Positions 34,359-42,817 of a stretch of DNA of 64,000 nt are shown one piece after another. The stretch lies in the NCBI RefSeq assembly GCF_032380675.1, contig NZ_JAWDIX010000001.1, forward strand, positions 992,001 to 1,056,000. The letters run 5' to 3'. Every line of letters begins with the position of its first letter. Position 1 is the stretch's first letter. This DNA comes from Anaerolentibacter hominis (GTDB lineage Bacteria > Bacillota > Clostridia > Lachnospirales > Lachnospiraceae). The translations under genes and the position numbers were made by a program. The notes under the pieces were generated by a model. That model made no database searches and had not been told where the DNA came from. It saw nothing but the letters and a program-made list of their open reading frames with translations.

Positions 34359-35699
34359 CTAATCAGAAGTTTGGAACTGTTTTCGTTTCAAACGTTTAAC
34401 ATAACGGTAGTAGAGCAGCATGGAGGCAACCGGGCCGGCGATGACACCTACTGCAATGCCCGGAAAACCCAGGAAATGAGCGCCCAGAAAGGCTGCCGGT
34501 ATTCTGACAACATATTGGGAAATGGTCACTACCTTTAAGGTTTCCAGCACATTGCCCGTACCTCTTACAAAACCGATCAGCGGATAGACAAAGCCGGAGG
34601 TCAGGTAAGAGAAGCAGGAGAGCCTTAAGTAGGAAACCGAGGTCGCAACTACATCCGGATCTTTATTAAAGATGGAGGTGAGCTGCGCCGGGAAGAAGAA
34701 TACGATCAGGGCGGTTGCCACTGCAATAATCGAGCCGATTTTAACCGCTTCCCTAAGGCCGCTGTAGGCCCGGTCCTTTTTATCCGCCCCGATGTTCTGG
34801 GAGGTAAAGGCGGAAACGGCGGAATTAAGCGCATCGGTGGGCAGATTGGAGAAGTTGTCAATCTTCACTCCGATTCCGTAGGCAGCGCTGGCGGCTACGC
34901 CAAAGCTGTTGCCCAGGCCGCTTAACGTGACCAGGGAGATATTCAGCAGGAACTTCTGGGCGGCGGCAGGAAGGCCCTTGGAAATAATCTTACGTAAATG
35001 TGGTCTGGAAATATGTAATTCCTTCGGCGAGAAGGTAATAATATGTTTCTTAATCCTGAAATATAAGATTCCCAGAAGAAAGGAAAGGGCCTGCGCGATT
35101 ACGGTTGCCAGAGCTGCTCCAAAGGCTCCCATAGAGAAAATCGCGATAAACATATAGTCCAGCACGATATTGCAGCAGCCTGCGATGATGACAAAGAGCA
35201 TGCTGCTTTTGCTGTCCCCAAATCCCTGCTGGAAAGCAACAATCAGATTGTAGCCGAACATAAATAGTATGCCGGCAAAGATTGTGCGCAGATAGGAAAC
35301 CGCAAAGTCCATAGATTCCGCCGGCGTCTGTACCAGCGACAGAATCTGGGGAGTAAACAAAAATCCCAGCGCCCCGATCACGACCGAGGCCAGGCCAAAC
35401 AGCGAGATCGCCGTGTTGGCAAGATGGCGGATATCATCCAGCTGATTCTGCCCAAGGTAATTTCCGATCAGGATCGTAATCCCGATGGACAGGCCGCTGA
35501 TGGTCATAATCATTACGTTCATAATGGGGCCGCTGACCGAGACGGCAGAAAGCTGGGCCGTGGTGGTGAAGCGGCCCACAAAAAACATATCCACTGCATT
35601 GTACAGTGCCTGAAACAGGTTGGAAATAATCAGAGGAATGGCAAACCGTACGATATGTGACCTGACATTACCCTGAGTTAAATCGTTTCTCAGTGCCAT
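34359..35699 (-). CDS. MATE-family efflux transporter (tandem paralogue 1)
   Basis: A 446-aa protein with about 12 membrane helices in two MatE repeats. The start MALRNDLTQGNVRSHIVRF and VDMFFVGRFTTTAQLSAVSV match the two other minus-strand paralogues almost word for word. MATE proteins expel cationic drugs or metabolites by Na+ or H+ exchange. The specific substrate is unknown. It is the most downstream of three tandem copies, with 15 bases to the next, so all three are probably one transcript. Confidence 0.93.
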   Translation of the reverse strand: MALRNDLTQGNVRSHIVRFAIPLIISNLFQALYNAVDMFFVGRFTTTAQLSAVSVSGPIMNVMIMTISGLSIGITILIGNYLGQNQLDDIRHLANTAISLFGLASVVIGALGFLFTPQILSLVQTPAESMDFAVSYLRTIFAGILFMFGYNLIVAFQQGFGDSKSSMLFVIIAGCCNIVLDYMFIAIFSMGAFGAALATVIAQALSFLLGILYFRIKKHIITFSPKELHISRPHLRKIISKGLPAAAQKFLLNISLVTLSGLGNSFGVAASAAYGIGVKIDNFSNLPTDALNSAVSAFTSQNIGADKKDRAYSGLREAVKIGSIIAVATALIVFFFPAQLTSIFNKDPDVVATSVSYLRLSCFSYLTSGFVYPLIGFVRGTGNVLETLKVVTISQYVVRIPAAFLGAHFLGFPGIAVGVIAGPVASMLLYYRYVKRLKRKQFQTSD

Positions 35700-35714
35700 A
35701 ACGAATGGCCTCCT

Positions 35715-37049
35715 TTATACATATCCATGATCCCATTTTCCTTTTTTAATAAAGAAAATATAATTTATAATAGAAAAGACCGGACCGGCCACCACTCCGA
35801 TGGCAATGCCGGGAAATCCAATAAAATGTGCGCAGAGCAATGCCACCGGGATACGTACCAGATACTGGGAGCCGATGACATTTTTCAGAGAAAACAGGGT
35901 GTTGCCCGAACCTCTTGCAAATCCGATCATCGGATGTACGATGGCAAAGAGGACATAGGTAAAGCAGGCAATCCTGAGGTAAGTCGTGGCATAGGAGAGC
36001 ACCTGTGCGTCCTTATTGAAGATGGATGCCAGATAGGGCGCTCCGAAATAGACAATTGCCGTAAGGCAGGCAGCGATTGCCACATCCAGCTTGAGCGCTT
36101 CTTTTAAGCCTGTCTTTGCCCTCTCTTTTTTACCGGCACCGATATTCTGGGAGGTAAAGGAGGACATGGCAAGATTGATGGAGTCGCTGGGGAGAAAGGC
36201 AAAGTTGTCGATTTTAACCCCGATGCCATAGCCGGCGCTGGCGGCAAGGCCGAAGGTGTTGGCGATTCCGCTTAAGGTTGTAAAGGAAACATTGAGCAGG
36301 AACTGCTGCGCCGCAGCCGGAAGTCCGGTTACCATCAGCTTCTTTAAATGAGGCCGGGAGATCCGGATTTCTTTCGGCGAAAATGTGATAATATGCTTTT
36401 TGATCCGGAAGTAGCAGATACCCATGACGAAGGATACTGCCTGTGCGGCCACCGTAGCCAGCGCGGCGCCGAAAGCACCCATATGAAAACTTCCGATAAA
36501 GATATAATCCAGAACAATATTGCACAGGCCGGCGATGATGACAAAGAGCATACTGCTTTTACTGTCGCCGAACCCTCTCTGAAAGGAGCCGATCAGATTA
36601 TAGCCGAACATAAAGAGAATTCCCACGAAAATAGTCCGGAGATAGGAGATGGCGTAGGGCATGGCCTGCTCCGGTGTCTGAACCAGACGCAGAATCTGGG
36701 GCGTGAGAAAAAATCCCAGCACCGCTACTGCCACAGACAATATGGCGTAAAGCGCAATTGCCGTATTGGACAGTTTTTTAATATCGTCTTCCTGATGATT
36801 GCCGGAATAGCTGCCGATCAGAATTGTGACACCGACGGAAAGACCGTTGATGGTCATGATCAGAATGTTCATAATAGGCCCGCTGACAGATACGGCGGAC
36901 AGCTGGGCTGTGGTGGTAAACTGTCCGACAAAGAACATGTCCACCGCATTGTAAAGAGCTTGAAACAGATTGGAAATAATCAGCGGAATGGCGAAACGGA
37001 CCAGATGCCGTCTAACACTCCCCTGGGTTAAATCATTTTGTAGTGCCAC
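35715..37049 (-). CDS. MATE-family efflux transporter (tandem paralogue 2)
   Basis: A 444-aa MATE protein, clearly a duplicate of its neighbours (NDLTQGSVRRHLVRFAIPL, SVSGPIMNILIMTINGL). It starts at GTG 37047-37049 with AGAGGGGG about 8 bases upstream; the frame is open further upstream but without a ribosome site. Twelve membrane helices are expected. The gap to the third paralogue is 173 bases and carries no gene, so it may have its own promoter. Confidence 0.93.
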   Translation of the reverse strand: MALQNDLTQGSVRRHLVRFAIPLIISNLFQALYNAVDMFFVGQFTTTAQLSAVSVSGPIMNILIMTINGLSVGVTILIGSYSGNHQEDDIKKLSNTAIALYAILSVAVAVLGFFLTPQILRLVQTPEQAMPYAISYLRTIFVGILFMFGYNLIGSFQRGFGDSKSSMLFVIIAGLCNIVLDYIFIGSFHMGAFGAALATVAAQAVSFVMGICYFRIKKHIITFSPKEIRISRPHLKKLMVTGLPAAAQQFLLNVSFTTLSGIANTFGLAASAGYGIGVKIDNFAFLPSDSINLAMSSFTSQNIGAGKKERAKTGLKEALKLDVAIAACLTAIVYFGAPYLASIFNKDAQVLSYATTYLRIACFTYVLFAIVHPMIGFARGSGNTLFSLKNVIGSQYLVRIPVALLCAHFIGFPGIAIGVVAGPVFSIINYIFFIKKGKWDHGYV

Positions 37050-37222
37050 ATAAAATCCCCCTCTATACACAATTTCACTGCCGGGACAAAGGTACGGCGG
37101 CAAGCGCTGAAAAGGCGGCTGCAGAGAAATACAGTCATGGATTAGTATAGCACGAACAGTAAAAATTTAACAGCAGAAGGAAAATTTCTTCTTTGTCTTT
37201 AATCAGGGATTAAACTGTTTTC

Positions 37223-38572
37223 TCAAGCCTTCTGTTTTGCCGTATACTCCGGGTCCCATTTTCCGCTTCGGATATAGAGTCCATAGGTGATCGTGGAGGA
37301 AAGGGGTCCTGCGATGACACCGATGGCGATACCCGGAAAACCGAAGAGATGGGCGGCGAGAAAAGCGATGGGGATACGGATCAGATACTGGGAGAGAATC
37401 ACATTCTTCAAAGTCTGGATCACATTGCCGGAACCCCGGATAAAGCCAATCTGGGGATGCACAAACGCAAAGAAAATATAGGCGAAGCAGGACAATTTCA
37501 GATAGGAGGATGCGTAGGAGAGCACTTCCGGGTCGTTATTAAAGATAGAAGAAATCGGGATGGCCAGAAAGAAGACGGCAAGAGCGATTGCAAGCGCCAC
37601 AAAAAAGCCCAGTTTCAACGCTTCGCGAAGCCCTTTTTTGGCCCGTTCCTTTTCACCGGCGCCGATATTCTGGGATGCAAAGGAGGCCATCGTCATATTC
37701 AGGGCATCGCTTGGCAGACCGGCAAAGCTGTCAATCTTTACCCCGATGCCGTAGCCGGCGCTGGCGGCAAGGCCGAAACTGTTGGCGATACCGCTTAGCG
37801 TGAGCATGGATAATGTGAGAAGAAACTGCTGAAACGCGGCCGGAATACCGGTCCGGAAGAATTTCTTCATATGAGGTACGGAAATCCGCATCTCCCTGGG
37901 AGAGAAGGTTATGACATGCTTTTTCAGACGAAAATAAATAATACCCATGATAAACGAAAGTCCCTGTGCAATGACGGTCGCCAGTGCCGCGCCGAAGGCT
38001 CCCATATGAAAAACCGCGATAAAGAGATAGTCCAGCACAATATTGCAGCAGGCGGCAACGATAACAAACAGCATACTGCTCTTGCTGTCCCCGAACCCGC
38101 GCTGGAAGGCGCCGATCAGGTTATAACCAAACATAAATACAATACCGGCGAAGATTGTCCTCAGGTAGGAGACGGCGAAGGGAAAAGCCTGCTCCGGCGT
38201 GCGGACCAGCTTAAGAATCAGCGGCGTGCCGAAAAATCCCAGAACCGCTATGACGAGTGAGAGAACAGCGTAGATGGAAATGGTGGTGTTGGCCAGTTTC
38301 TTCACATCCTGTGTGTGCCCCTGCCCGATATAAGTTCCCAGCAGGATTGTGACAGCCACAGACAGGCCGGAGATAGTCATGATCATAATATTCATGATGG
38401 GCCCGCTGACAGACACGGCGGAGAGCTGGGCCGTGGTGGTAAACTGTCCGACGAAAAACATATCCACCGCATTGTAGAGCGCCTGGAACAGGTTGGATAC
38501 AATCAACGGAATGGAAAAACGAATGATGTGAGACCGCACATTACCGTGGGTCAGGTCATTTTGAAGCGCCAT
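37223..38572 (-). CDS. MATE-family efflux transporter (tandem paralogue 3)
   Basis: A 449-aa MATE protein, first in transcription order of the three copies. It shares NDLTHGNVRSHIIRFSIPL, AVDMFFVGQFTTTAQLSAV and KKHVITFSPREMRIS with the others. GAGGGGAAG lies upstream of its ATG. The divergent region beyond its start holds a copy of the dispersed repeat. The substrate is unknown. Retention of three near-duplicates in a row suggests either dosage benefit or split specificity. Confidence 0.93.
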   Translation of the reverse strand: MALQNDLTHGNVRSHIIRFSIPLIVSNLFQALYNAVDMFFVGQFTTTAQLSAVSVSGPIMNIMIMTISGLSVAVTILLGTYIGQGHTQDVKKLANTTISIYAVLSLVIAVLGFFGTPLILKLVRTPEQAFPFAVSYLRTIFAGIVFMFGYNLIGAFQRGFGDSKSSMLFVIVAACCNIVLDYLFIAVFHMGAFGAALATVIAQGLSFIMGIIYFRLKKHVITFSPREMRISVPHMKKFFRTGIPAAFQQFLLTLSMLTLSGIANSFGLAASAGYGIGVKIDSFAGLPSDALNMTMASFASQNIGAGEKERAKKGLREALKLGFFVALAIALAVFFLAIPISSIFNNDPEVLSYASSYLKLSCFAYIFFAFVHPQIGFIRGSGNVIQTLKNVILSQYLIRIPIAFLAAHLFGFPGIAIGVIAGPLSSTITYGLYIRSGKWDPEYTAKQKA

Positions 38573-38617
38573 ATTATTACTTCCCCTCTGTTTGGCAGTT
38601 CGCTTTATTTTATTTTT

Positions 38618-38750
38618 ATCATGGAAGCAGATAAGACTCCCACCTCAATAGGTGGTGAGTAAATAACAAATTCGTCATGGTGGGAGTTAGGTTTCCTTCC
38701 AAGATAAAGCCTCCGGCGGATTGCAGCAAGTACGCCGAGGCGTACTTGAA
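38618..38750 (+). repeat. Dispersed structured repeat, copy 3 (middle hairpin deleted)
   Basis: It matches the 5' and 3' parts of the element, but the middle AGCCGCAC/GTGCGGCT hairpin is missing. The deletion runs exactly between two GCAG direct repeats present in the longer copies. The short frame MEADKTPTSIGGE is intact. Confidence 0.9.
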
Positions 38751-38867
38751 AAATCCGTACGTAACCGCTTATTATAAACAGTATAGCACTCTCATTTGTC
38801 CCAGGCAAACAGCGGATAATTGAATTCTTAGTTGCGTTTGAAATGGAAAGAGGATAAAATAAATACA

Positions 38868-39008
38868 ATGATAAAGTCTCCGGCGGATTGCAGCAAGTAC
38901 GCCGAGGCGTACTTGAATTCACAGAATGGTTCTCCGGCTGATCAGCAAAATAATGGTTCTGCCGGACAGGCTGTTCAGTATGAAACGAAAGTGAGGAGAA
39001 GGTTTTGA
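38868..39008 (+). pseudogene. Short ORF created across a partial repeat, overlapping the MATE start
   Basis: A 46-codon frame begins in the partial repeat copy and continues into non-repeat sequence encoding an Asn/Gln/Gly/Ser-rich tail (NSQNGSPADQQNNGSAGQA). Its stop overlaps the TTG start of the MATE gene (TTGA). It may be the remnant of a gene whose 5' part was replaced by the repeat, or chance. Confidence 0.3.
38871..38918 (+). repeat. Dispersed structured repeat, partial copy (3' end only)
   Basis: The last 47 or so bases of the element (CTCCGGCGGATTGCAGCAAG and the closing CAAGTACGCC/GGCGTACTTG hairpin), also without the middle hairpin. It lies 120 bases after copy 3 in the same orientation. 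Confidence 0.85.
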
Positions 39009-40417
39009 AACGTGGTCACAGTCATGACGTAGTTATGACAGAAGGTACCATATGGAAACAGCTTTTGCTGTTTTCTGTTCCCTTGTTGATTGGAAATCTG
39101 TTCCAGCAGCTGTATAATACCGTGGACACAATCGTGGTGGGTAATTATATCGGCAGCAGTGCGCTGGCGGCAGTCAGTTCCAGCAACTCTCTGATTAATC
39201 TGATTATTGGTCTGTTTATCGGTATCGCTACCGGCGCCGGCGTGGTAATATCCCAGTTCTATGGGGGCCGAAGGGAAAGAGAACTTTCCCAGGCTGTACA
39301 CACGTCCATTACCCTGGCGATGATCGGCGGTGTGATTTTAATTGGTCTGGGTATTCTTTTATCTCCGGTTCTGCTTCGGATGATGGGAACCCCGGAGGAT
39401 GTCATGCCGAATTCAATTCTCTATTTTCGTATTTATTTCTGCGGTTCTCTATTTAACCTGGTTTATAATATGGGAGCGGGTATTCTGCGTGCGGTGGGAG
39501 ATTCCCGGCGTCCGCTGTACTATCTCTGTGCGGCTTCCATTGTAAATATTGTACTGGATCTGCTTTTTGTGGCGGGCTTCGGCATGGGAGTGGAAGGCGT
39601 AGGCATCGCTACTGTTCTGGCTCAGATGATCTCCGCTGTGCTGGTTGTTCTGGCTCTCAACCGCAGTGAAGATTCCTATCGCCTGGATCTGAAGAAGCTG
39701 CGGGTGGATAAGCGGATGATGGTGCGTATCCTGAAGATGGGTATCCCCAGCGGCCTGCAGACCTGTGTCATCAGCCTGTCCAACGTGGTGATTCAGGCTA
39801 ACATCAACTCGTTTGGGGCTACGGCGATGGCAGGCTGCGGTTCCTATATGAAGGTGGATGGTTTCGTCGTCATGCCGATTACCAGTTTCGGCCTGGCCTC
39901 CATGACATTTACAGGTCAGAATATCGGGGCACGCAAGTATGACCGTGTGAAAAAGGGCGTGGTTGTAGGTGCAGTTATGAGTTTGATATATAGCGCAACT
40001 ATATCAATCCTGCTGTTTTTCTTCGGATCTCATATTTTGCAGATTTTCTCCAGAGATGCCGAGGTAATATCCTACGGTATGCTGATGCTGCATGTGCTGG
40101 TGCCGTTCTACTGGATGCTGGCAATTGCCCAGTCCCTGACCGGATCGTTCAGAGGGGCTGGAAAATCCTTTGTTGCCATGCTGATTATGGTGGGTAATAT
40201 GTGCGGGCTCCGGATGCTGTGGGTCAATATTCTCACACCGATCACCGGCCAGCTCAGCACGGTTCTCCTGGGTTATCCGGTTTCCTGGCTGACCACGGTT
40301 ATTGTCTCCCTGCTATACCTGTGGAAGGGTAACTGGCTGCGGCATTATATGGAAGAATCCGGGGACAGGATACCGCACAAGAAAGAAAAAGAAGCCGAGA
40401 GCAGTGCGCAGGCTTAA
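39005..40417 (+). CDS. MATE-family efflux transporter (DinF/NorM-like, divergent from the cluster)
   Basis: A 470-aa protein with 12 expected membrane helices. It differs from the minus-strand trio: VPLLIGNLFQQLYNTVDTIVV, GAGILRAVGDSRRPLYYL and a charged C-terminal tail of about 25 residues (HKKEKEAESS). This is the common Clostridial MATE subfamily. The start is TTG 39005 with GAGGAG upstream, since no ATG or GTG fits. It is closed by a strong terminator. The substrate is unknown. Confidence 0.93.
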   Translation: MKRGHSHDVVMTEGTIWKQLLLFSVPLLIGNLFQQLYNTVDTIVVGNYIGSSALAAVSSSNSLINLIIGLFIGIATGAGVVISQFYGGRRERELSQAVHTSITLAMIGGVILIGLGILLSPVLLRMMGTPEDVMPNSILYFRIYFCGSLFNLVYNMGAGILRAVGDSRRPLYYLCAASIVNIVLDLLFVAGFGMGVEGVGIATVLAQMISAVLVVLALNRSEDSYRLDLKKLRVDKRMMVRILKMGIPSGLQTCVISLSNVVIQANINSFGATAMAGCGSYMKVDGFVVMPITSFGLASMTFTGQNIGARKYDRVKKGVVVGAVMSLIYSATISILLFFFGSHILQIFSRDAEVISYGMLMLHVLVPFYWMLAIAQSLTGSFRGAGKSFVAMLIMVGNMCGLRMLWVNILTPITGQLSTVLLGYPVSWLTTVIVSLLYLWKGNWLRHYMEESGDRIPHKKEKEAESSAQA

Positions 40418-40437
40418 GAAATGAGCATGATTAGAAG

Positions 40438-40472
40438 CAGGAACCGGTATGGTGAGTCCGGTTCCTGTTTTT
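40438..40472 (+). terminator. Intrinsic terminator after the MATE gene
   Basis: A perfect 10-bp stem CAGGAACCGG/CCGGTTCCTG is followed by TTTTTC. Confidence 0.85.
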
Positions 40473-40477
40473 CACTT

Positions 40478-41743
40478 TTATAAGTAATATCCGCCTTCGT
40501 GGGGCGGATTTTGTTTTTCTCTTGGGATTCCCCCATTCATATGGTGAATGCCGGAGGAGAGAAAGACAGCCCGTTTGATGGAGTCGGTGCCAAAGCGGGC
40601 ACGGATGGTATCCACTGCCTGTTCCAGCTTTTCCTGTCTAAGGGGACGGTCTCCGGAGAAGAGGTCCAGCTGGGCGCTCCCTTCTCTGGACAGACGGGTA
40701 GTATGGATACCGAGCTGACGGACCGGAGTGCCGTCCCAGCATTCCGCGATCAGGCGGGAGGCCTGATGGAATAAGTCCATGGCCGTATGTGTGGACGAGA
40801 GGAGGGTGGCCTGGTGACTTGTTTTTCTCAGGAAGCAGTCTTTATAGGAAACACAGACAACAGAAGTGTACATATCGTCGGCACGCAGCCGGGTAGCTAC
40901 CGTCTCACAGAGGGAGAGCAGGTAGGGGCGCATTTCCCTGAGGGAAACCAGGTCATGATCAATGGTCATGGAATTGCCATAGCCTTTGTTATCCGGACGG
41001 GCAGTCAGGACGGGGGAGTCGTCGATACCATTGGCGTAGCGGTGGAGGACGAGGCCCAGTTTGCCGAAATGGGATTTCAGGATAGATGGATCGGTCCGGG
41101 CCAGATCCCCGATTGTGCGGATTCCCAGAGTACGCAGCTTGCGGCAGGTGGAACGGCCGGCACTGAATAAATCCTCCACGGGAAGAGGCCACATTTTTTT
41201 CTCCAGCTCTTCCGGAAAAAGTGTGTGGACCAGGTTGGGCTTTTTGAAATCGGAAGCCATCTTGGCCAGAAGCTTGGTGCTGGAGATTCCGATATTTACC
41301 GTGAAACCTAATTCCCTGAAAATCCGGTCCTTGATCATAACCCCGGCGGCAACCGGAGAACCGTACAGGCGGGAAGTACCGGTCATATCCATAAAAGCTT
41401 CATCAATGCTGTACTGCTCCACATCGGGAGTATAATCCCTTAAAATCTTCATAAAGGCATCGGAACATTTTTCATAGAGAGCGTATCTTGGAGGTACAAT
41501 AGTAAGCTGAGGACAGAGCTTCAGCGCGTCGTTGATCGTCTGGGCAGTGTAAATATGATAGGCTTTGGCAGGAAGCGATTTGGCCAGGACAATACCATGC
41601 CGCTCGGCCGGGCTTCCGCAGACCGCGGAGGGAATCTCTCTCAGATCCGAAGTCTCATGGAGAAAATGAAGGCGGTATACGGCTTCCCAGCTCAGGAAAG
41701 CGCTGTTGACATCAATATGAAAAATGACTCTGGGGCAGCTCAT
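40478..41743 (-). CDS. dinB: Y-family DNA polymerase (Pol IV-like)
   Basis: A 421-aa translesion polymerase. Catalytic carboxylates are visible in FHIDVNSAFLSWE (first Asp) and QYSIDEAFMDMTG (Asp-Glu). GISSTKLLAKMASDFKKPN is the conserved finger/palm segment, and GRSTCRKLRTLGIRTIGDLA the thumb HhH. QLDLFSG near residue 370 is a good sliding-clamp binding motif. It copies damaged DNA with low fidelity. A LexA-like box over the promoter at 42181-42209 and a small upstream gene (69 bases away) indicate an SOS-type operon. The last 20 residues are polar and family-atypical. Confidence 0.93.
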   Translation of the reverse strand: MSCPRVIFHIDVNSAFLSWEAVYRLHFLHETSDLREIPSAVCGSPAERHGIVLAKSLPAKAYHIYTAQTINDALKLCPQLTIVPPRYALYEKCSDAFMKILRDYTPDVEQYSIDEAFMDMTGTSRLYGSPVAAGVMIKDRIFRELGFTVNIGISSTKLLAKMASDFKKPNLVHTLFPEELEKKMWPLPVEDLFSAGRSTCRKLRTLGIRTIGDLARTDPSILKSHFGKLGLVLHRYANGIDDSPVLTARPDNKGYGNSMTIDHDLVSLREMRPYLLSLCETVATRLRADDMYTSVVCVSYKDCFLRKTSHQATLLSSTHTAMDLFHQASRLIAECWDGTPVRQLGIHTTRLSREGSAQLDLFSGDRPLRQEKLEQAVDTIRARFGTDSIKRAVFLSSGIHHMNGGIPREKQNPPHEGGYYL

Positions 41744-41812
41744 AGTAGTTCTCCTTTCCTAAAAATGAATACCGGGCGGCAAGGCCGGATGGGCCTGTCA
41801 TTTTCAGGTGGC

Positions 41813-42088
41813 CTAAAGTTCCGGCGGATTTTTAAGAAGCCAGCGATGGGTATCAATGTGATAATAAATGTCCAGAAGCCGGATGCGGTCTCCCGGCAGA
41901 ATTGTCTCGCAGACGTAATGGAAACAGCGAATGCCGCCGTATTGTTCTTCCCGGACAGACAGAACACGGTTTATCTTGAGCCGAAGAAGGCTGTACTGCG
42001 CGCCTTCTGCCTGTAAAAAAAGAGGTTTTACCTCCCCGGAAGGATTGAAAACAGCAATCACATCGACAGGAAGAGTGTGTGCAGACAT
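41813..42088 (-). CDS. Small hypothetical protein upstream of the Y-family polymerase
   Basis: About 91 aa, soluble, no recognised family. Sequence features: a beta-rich start (LPVDVIAVFNPSGEVKPLFL), RLKINRVLSVREEQYGG, and a C-terminal LLDIYYHIDTHRWLL. ATG 42086-42088 has GGAG about 10 bases upstream. It is first in a two-gene unit with the polymerase, behind the LexA-like box, so it is likely expressed during DNA damage. Small proteins of this kind regularly sit before polY genes in Clostridia. They may be accessory factors (inference). Confidence 0.7.
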   Translation of the reverse strand: MSAHTLPVDVIAVFNPSGEVKPLFLQAEGAQYSLLRLKINRVLSVREEQYGGIRCFHYVCETILPGDRIRLLDIYYHIDTHRWLLKNPPEL

Positions 42089-42180
42089 CGCAAAACGTCT
42101 CCTTTCTGTCATAATCGGGCTGAACAGGAATAATAATATTCCAAACACATGATATAGAATATGTGTTCGAAAGTGATTTT

Positions 42181-42209
42181 ATTATACAATGCAAACACAT
42201 GTTCGTCAA
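42181..42209 (-). promoter_or_regulatory. SOS-type promoter with LexA-like box
   Basis: On the minus strand TTGACG and TATAAT are 17 bases apart. CAAACACATGTTCG (42192-42205) in the spacer differs by one base from the Gram-positive LexA pattern CGAAC-N4-GTTCG. A weaker second site CGAACACATATTC (42157-42169, minus strand) lies just downstream of the -10. Confidence 0.75.
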
Positions 42210-42280
42210 ATGGAAAATTAAGGGAGGAAAAGACAGAATTCGACCGGCAGTCCTATTTCATATAAGAAAAGAAAAACACA

Positions 42281-42309
42281 TTGAAAATGCATAAGGGATG
42301 GGTTAAAAT
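42281..42309 (+). promoter_or_regulatory. Promoter of the nfeD-like/SPFH pair
   Basis: TTGAAA and TAAAAT are spaced by 17 bases, about 55 bases before the first start codon. Confidence 0.7.
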
Positions 42310-42363
42310 ATATAATAACCGGATAGAGAAAGAAATCCGGACAGACAACAGGAGGTGAGTACA

Positions 42364-42813
42364 ATGGATGTTATACAACCATACTATTGGTTGATAGCAG
42401 TGGCGGTTTTGCTGATTATTGAAATTGTAACCGTCGGATTGACCACCATATGGTTTGCAGCAGGGGCATTTATCGCATTTCTGGCTGCATTGCTGGGAGC
42501 AGGAGATGTCGTACAGGTTTTGATTTTTATAGCGGTATCCATACTGCTGTTAATTTTTACAAGGCCATGGGCTGTCAAATATCTGAACGGCCGGAGGACC
42601 AAGACCAATTATGAGAGTTTGATTGGGAAAAAAGCAAAGGTAACGGAGCGGATCGACAACTTTAACGAAACCGGAACCGTTGTATTAAACGGGCAGGAAT
42701 GGACGGCACGGGCCGACGGGGAACAGACGATAGAACCCGGCAGCTGTGTGGCGGTCAAAGAAATACGGGGTGTAAAGCTGATTGTAAGTGAAGTACCGGA
42801 GAAGGAGGAGTAA
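42364..42813 (+). CDS. NfeD-family membrane protein
   Basis: A 149-aa protein. Residues 1-75 hold three hydrophobic segments (PYYWLIAVAVLLIIEIVTVG, TIWFAAGAFIAFLAALL, VLIFIAVSILLLI). The last 65 residues form the OB-fold NfeD domain (GKKAKVTERIDNFNETGTVV, WTARADG). NfeD proteins partner with SPFH proteins in membrane microdomains. The SPFH gene follows after 4 bases, which fits this partnership. ATG 42364 has AGGAGGT 8 bases upstream; GTG 42355 is too close to it. Confidence 0.9.
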   Translation: MDVIQPYYWLIAVAVLLIIEIVTVGLTTIWFAAGAFIAFLAALLGAGDVVQVLIFIAVSILLLIFTRPWAVKYLNGRRTKTNYESLIGKKAKVTERIDNFNETGTVVLNGQEWTARADGEQTIEPGSCVAVKEIRGVKLIVSEVPEKEE

Positions 42814-42817
42814 ATAA

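Noticed and set aside
36348..37031. Plus-strand ORF of 227 codons within the MATE cluster
   Set aside because: Similar antisense frames appear at the same place in each MATE copy because the genes are duplicates; the translation is low-complexity and unrelated to any family.
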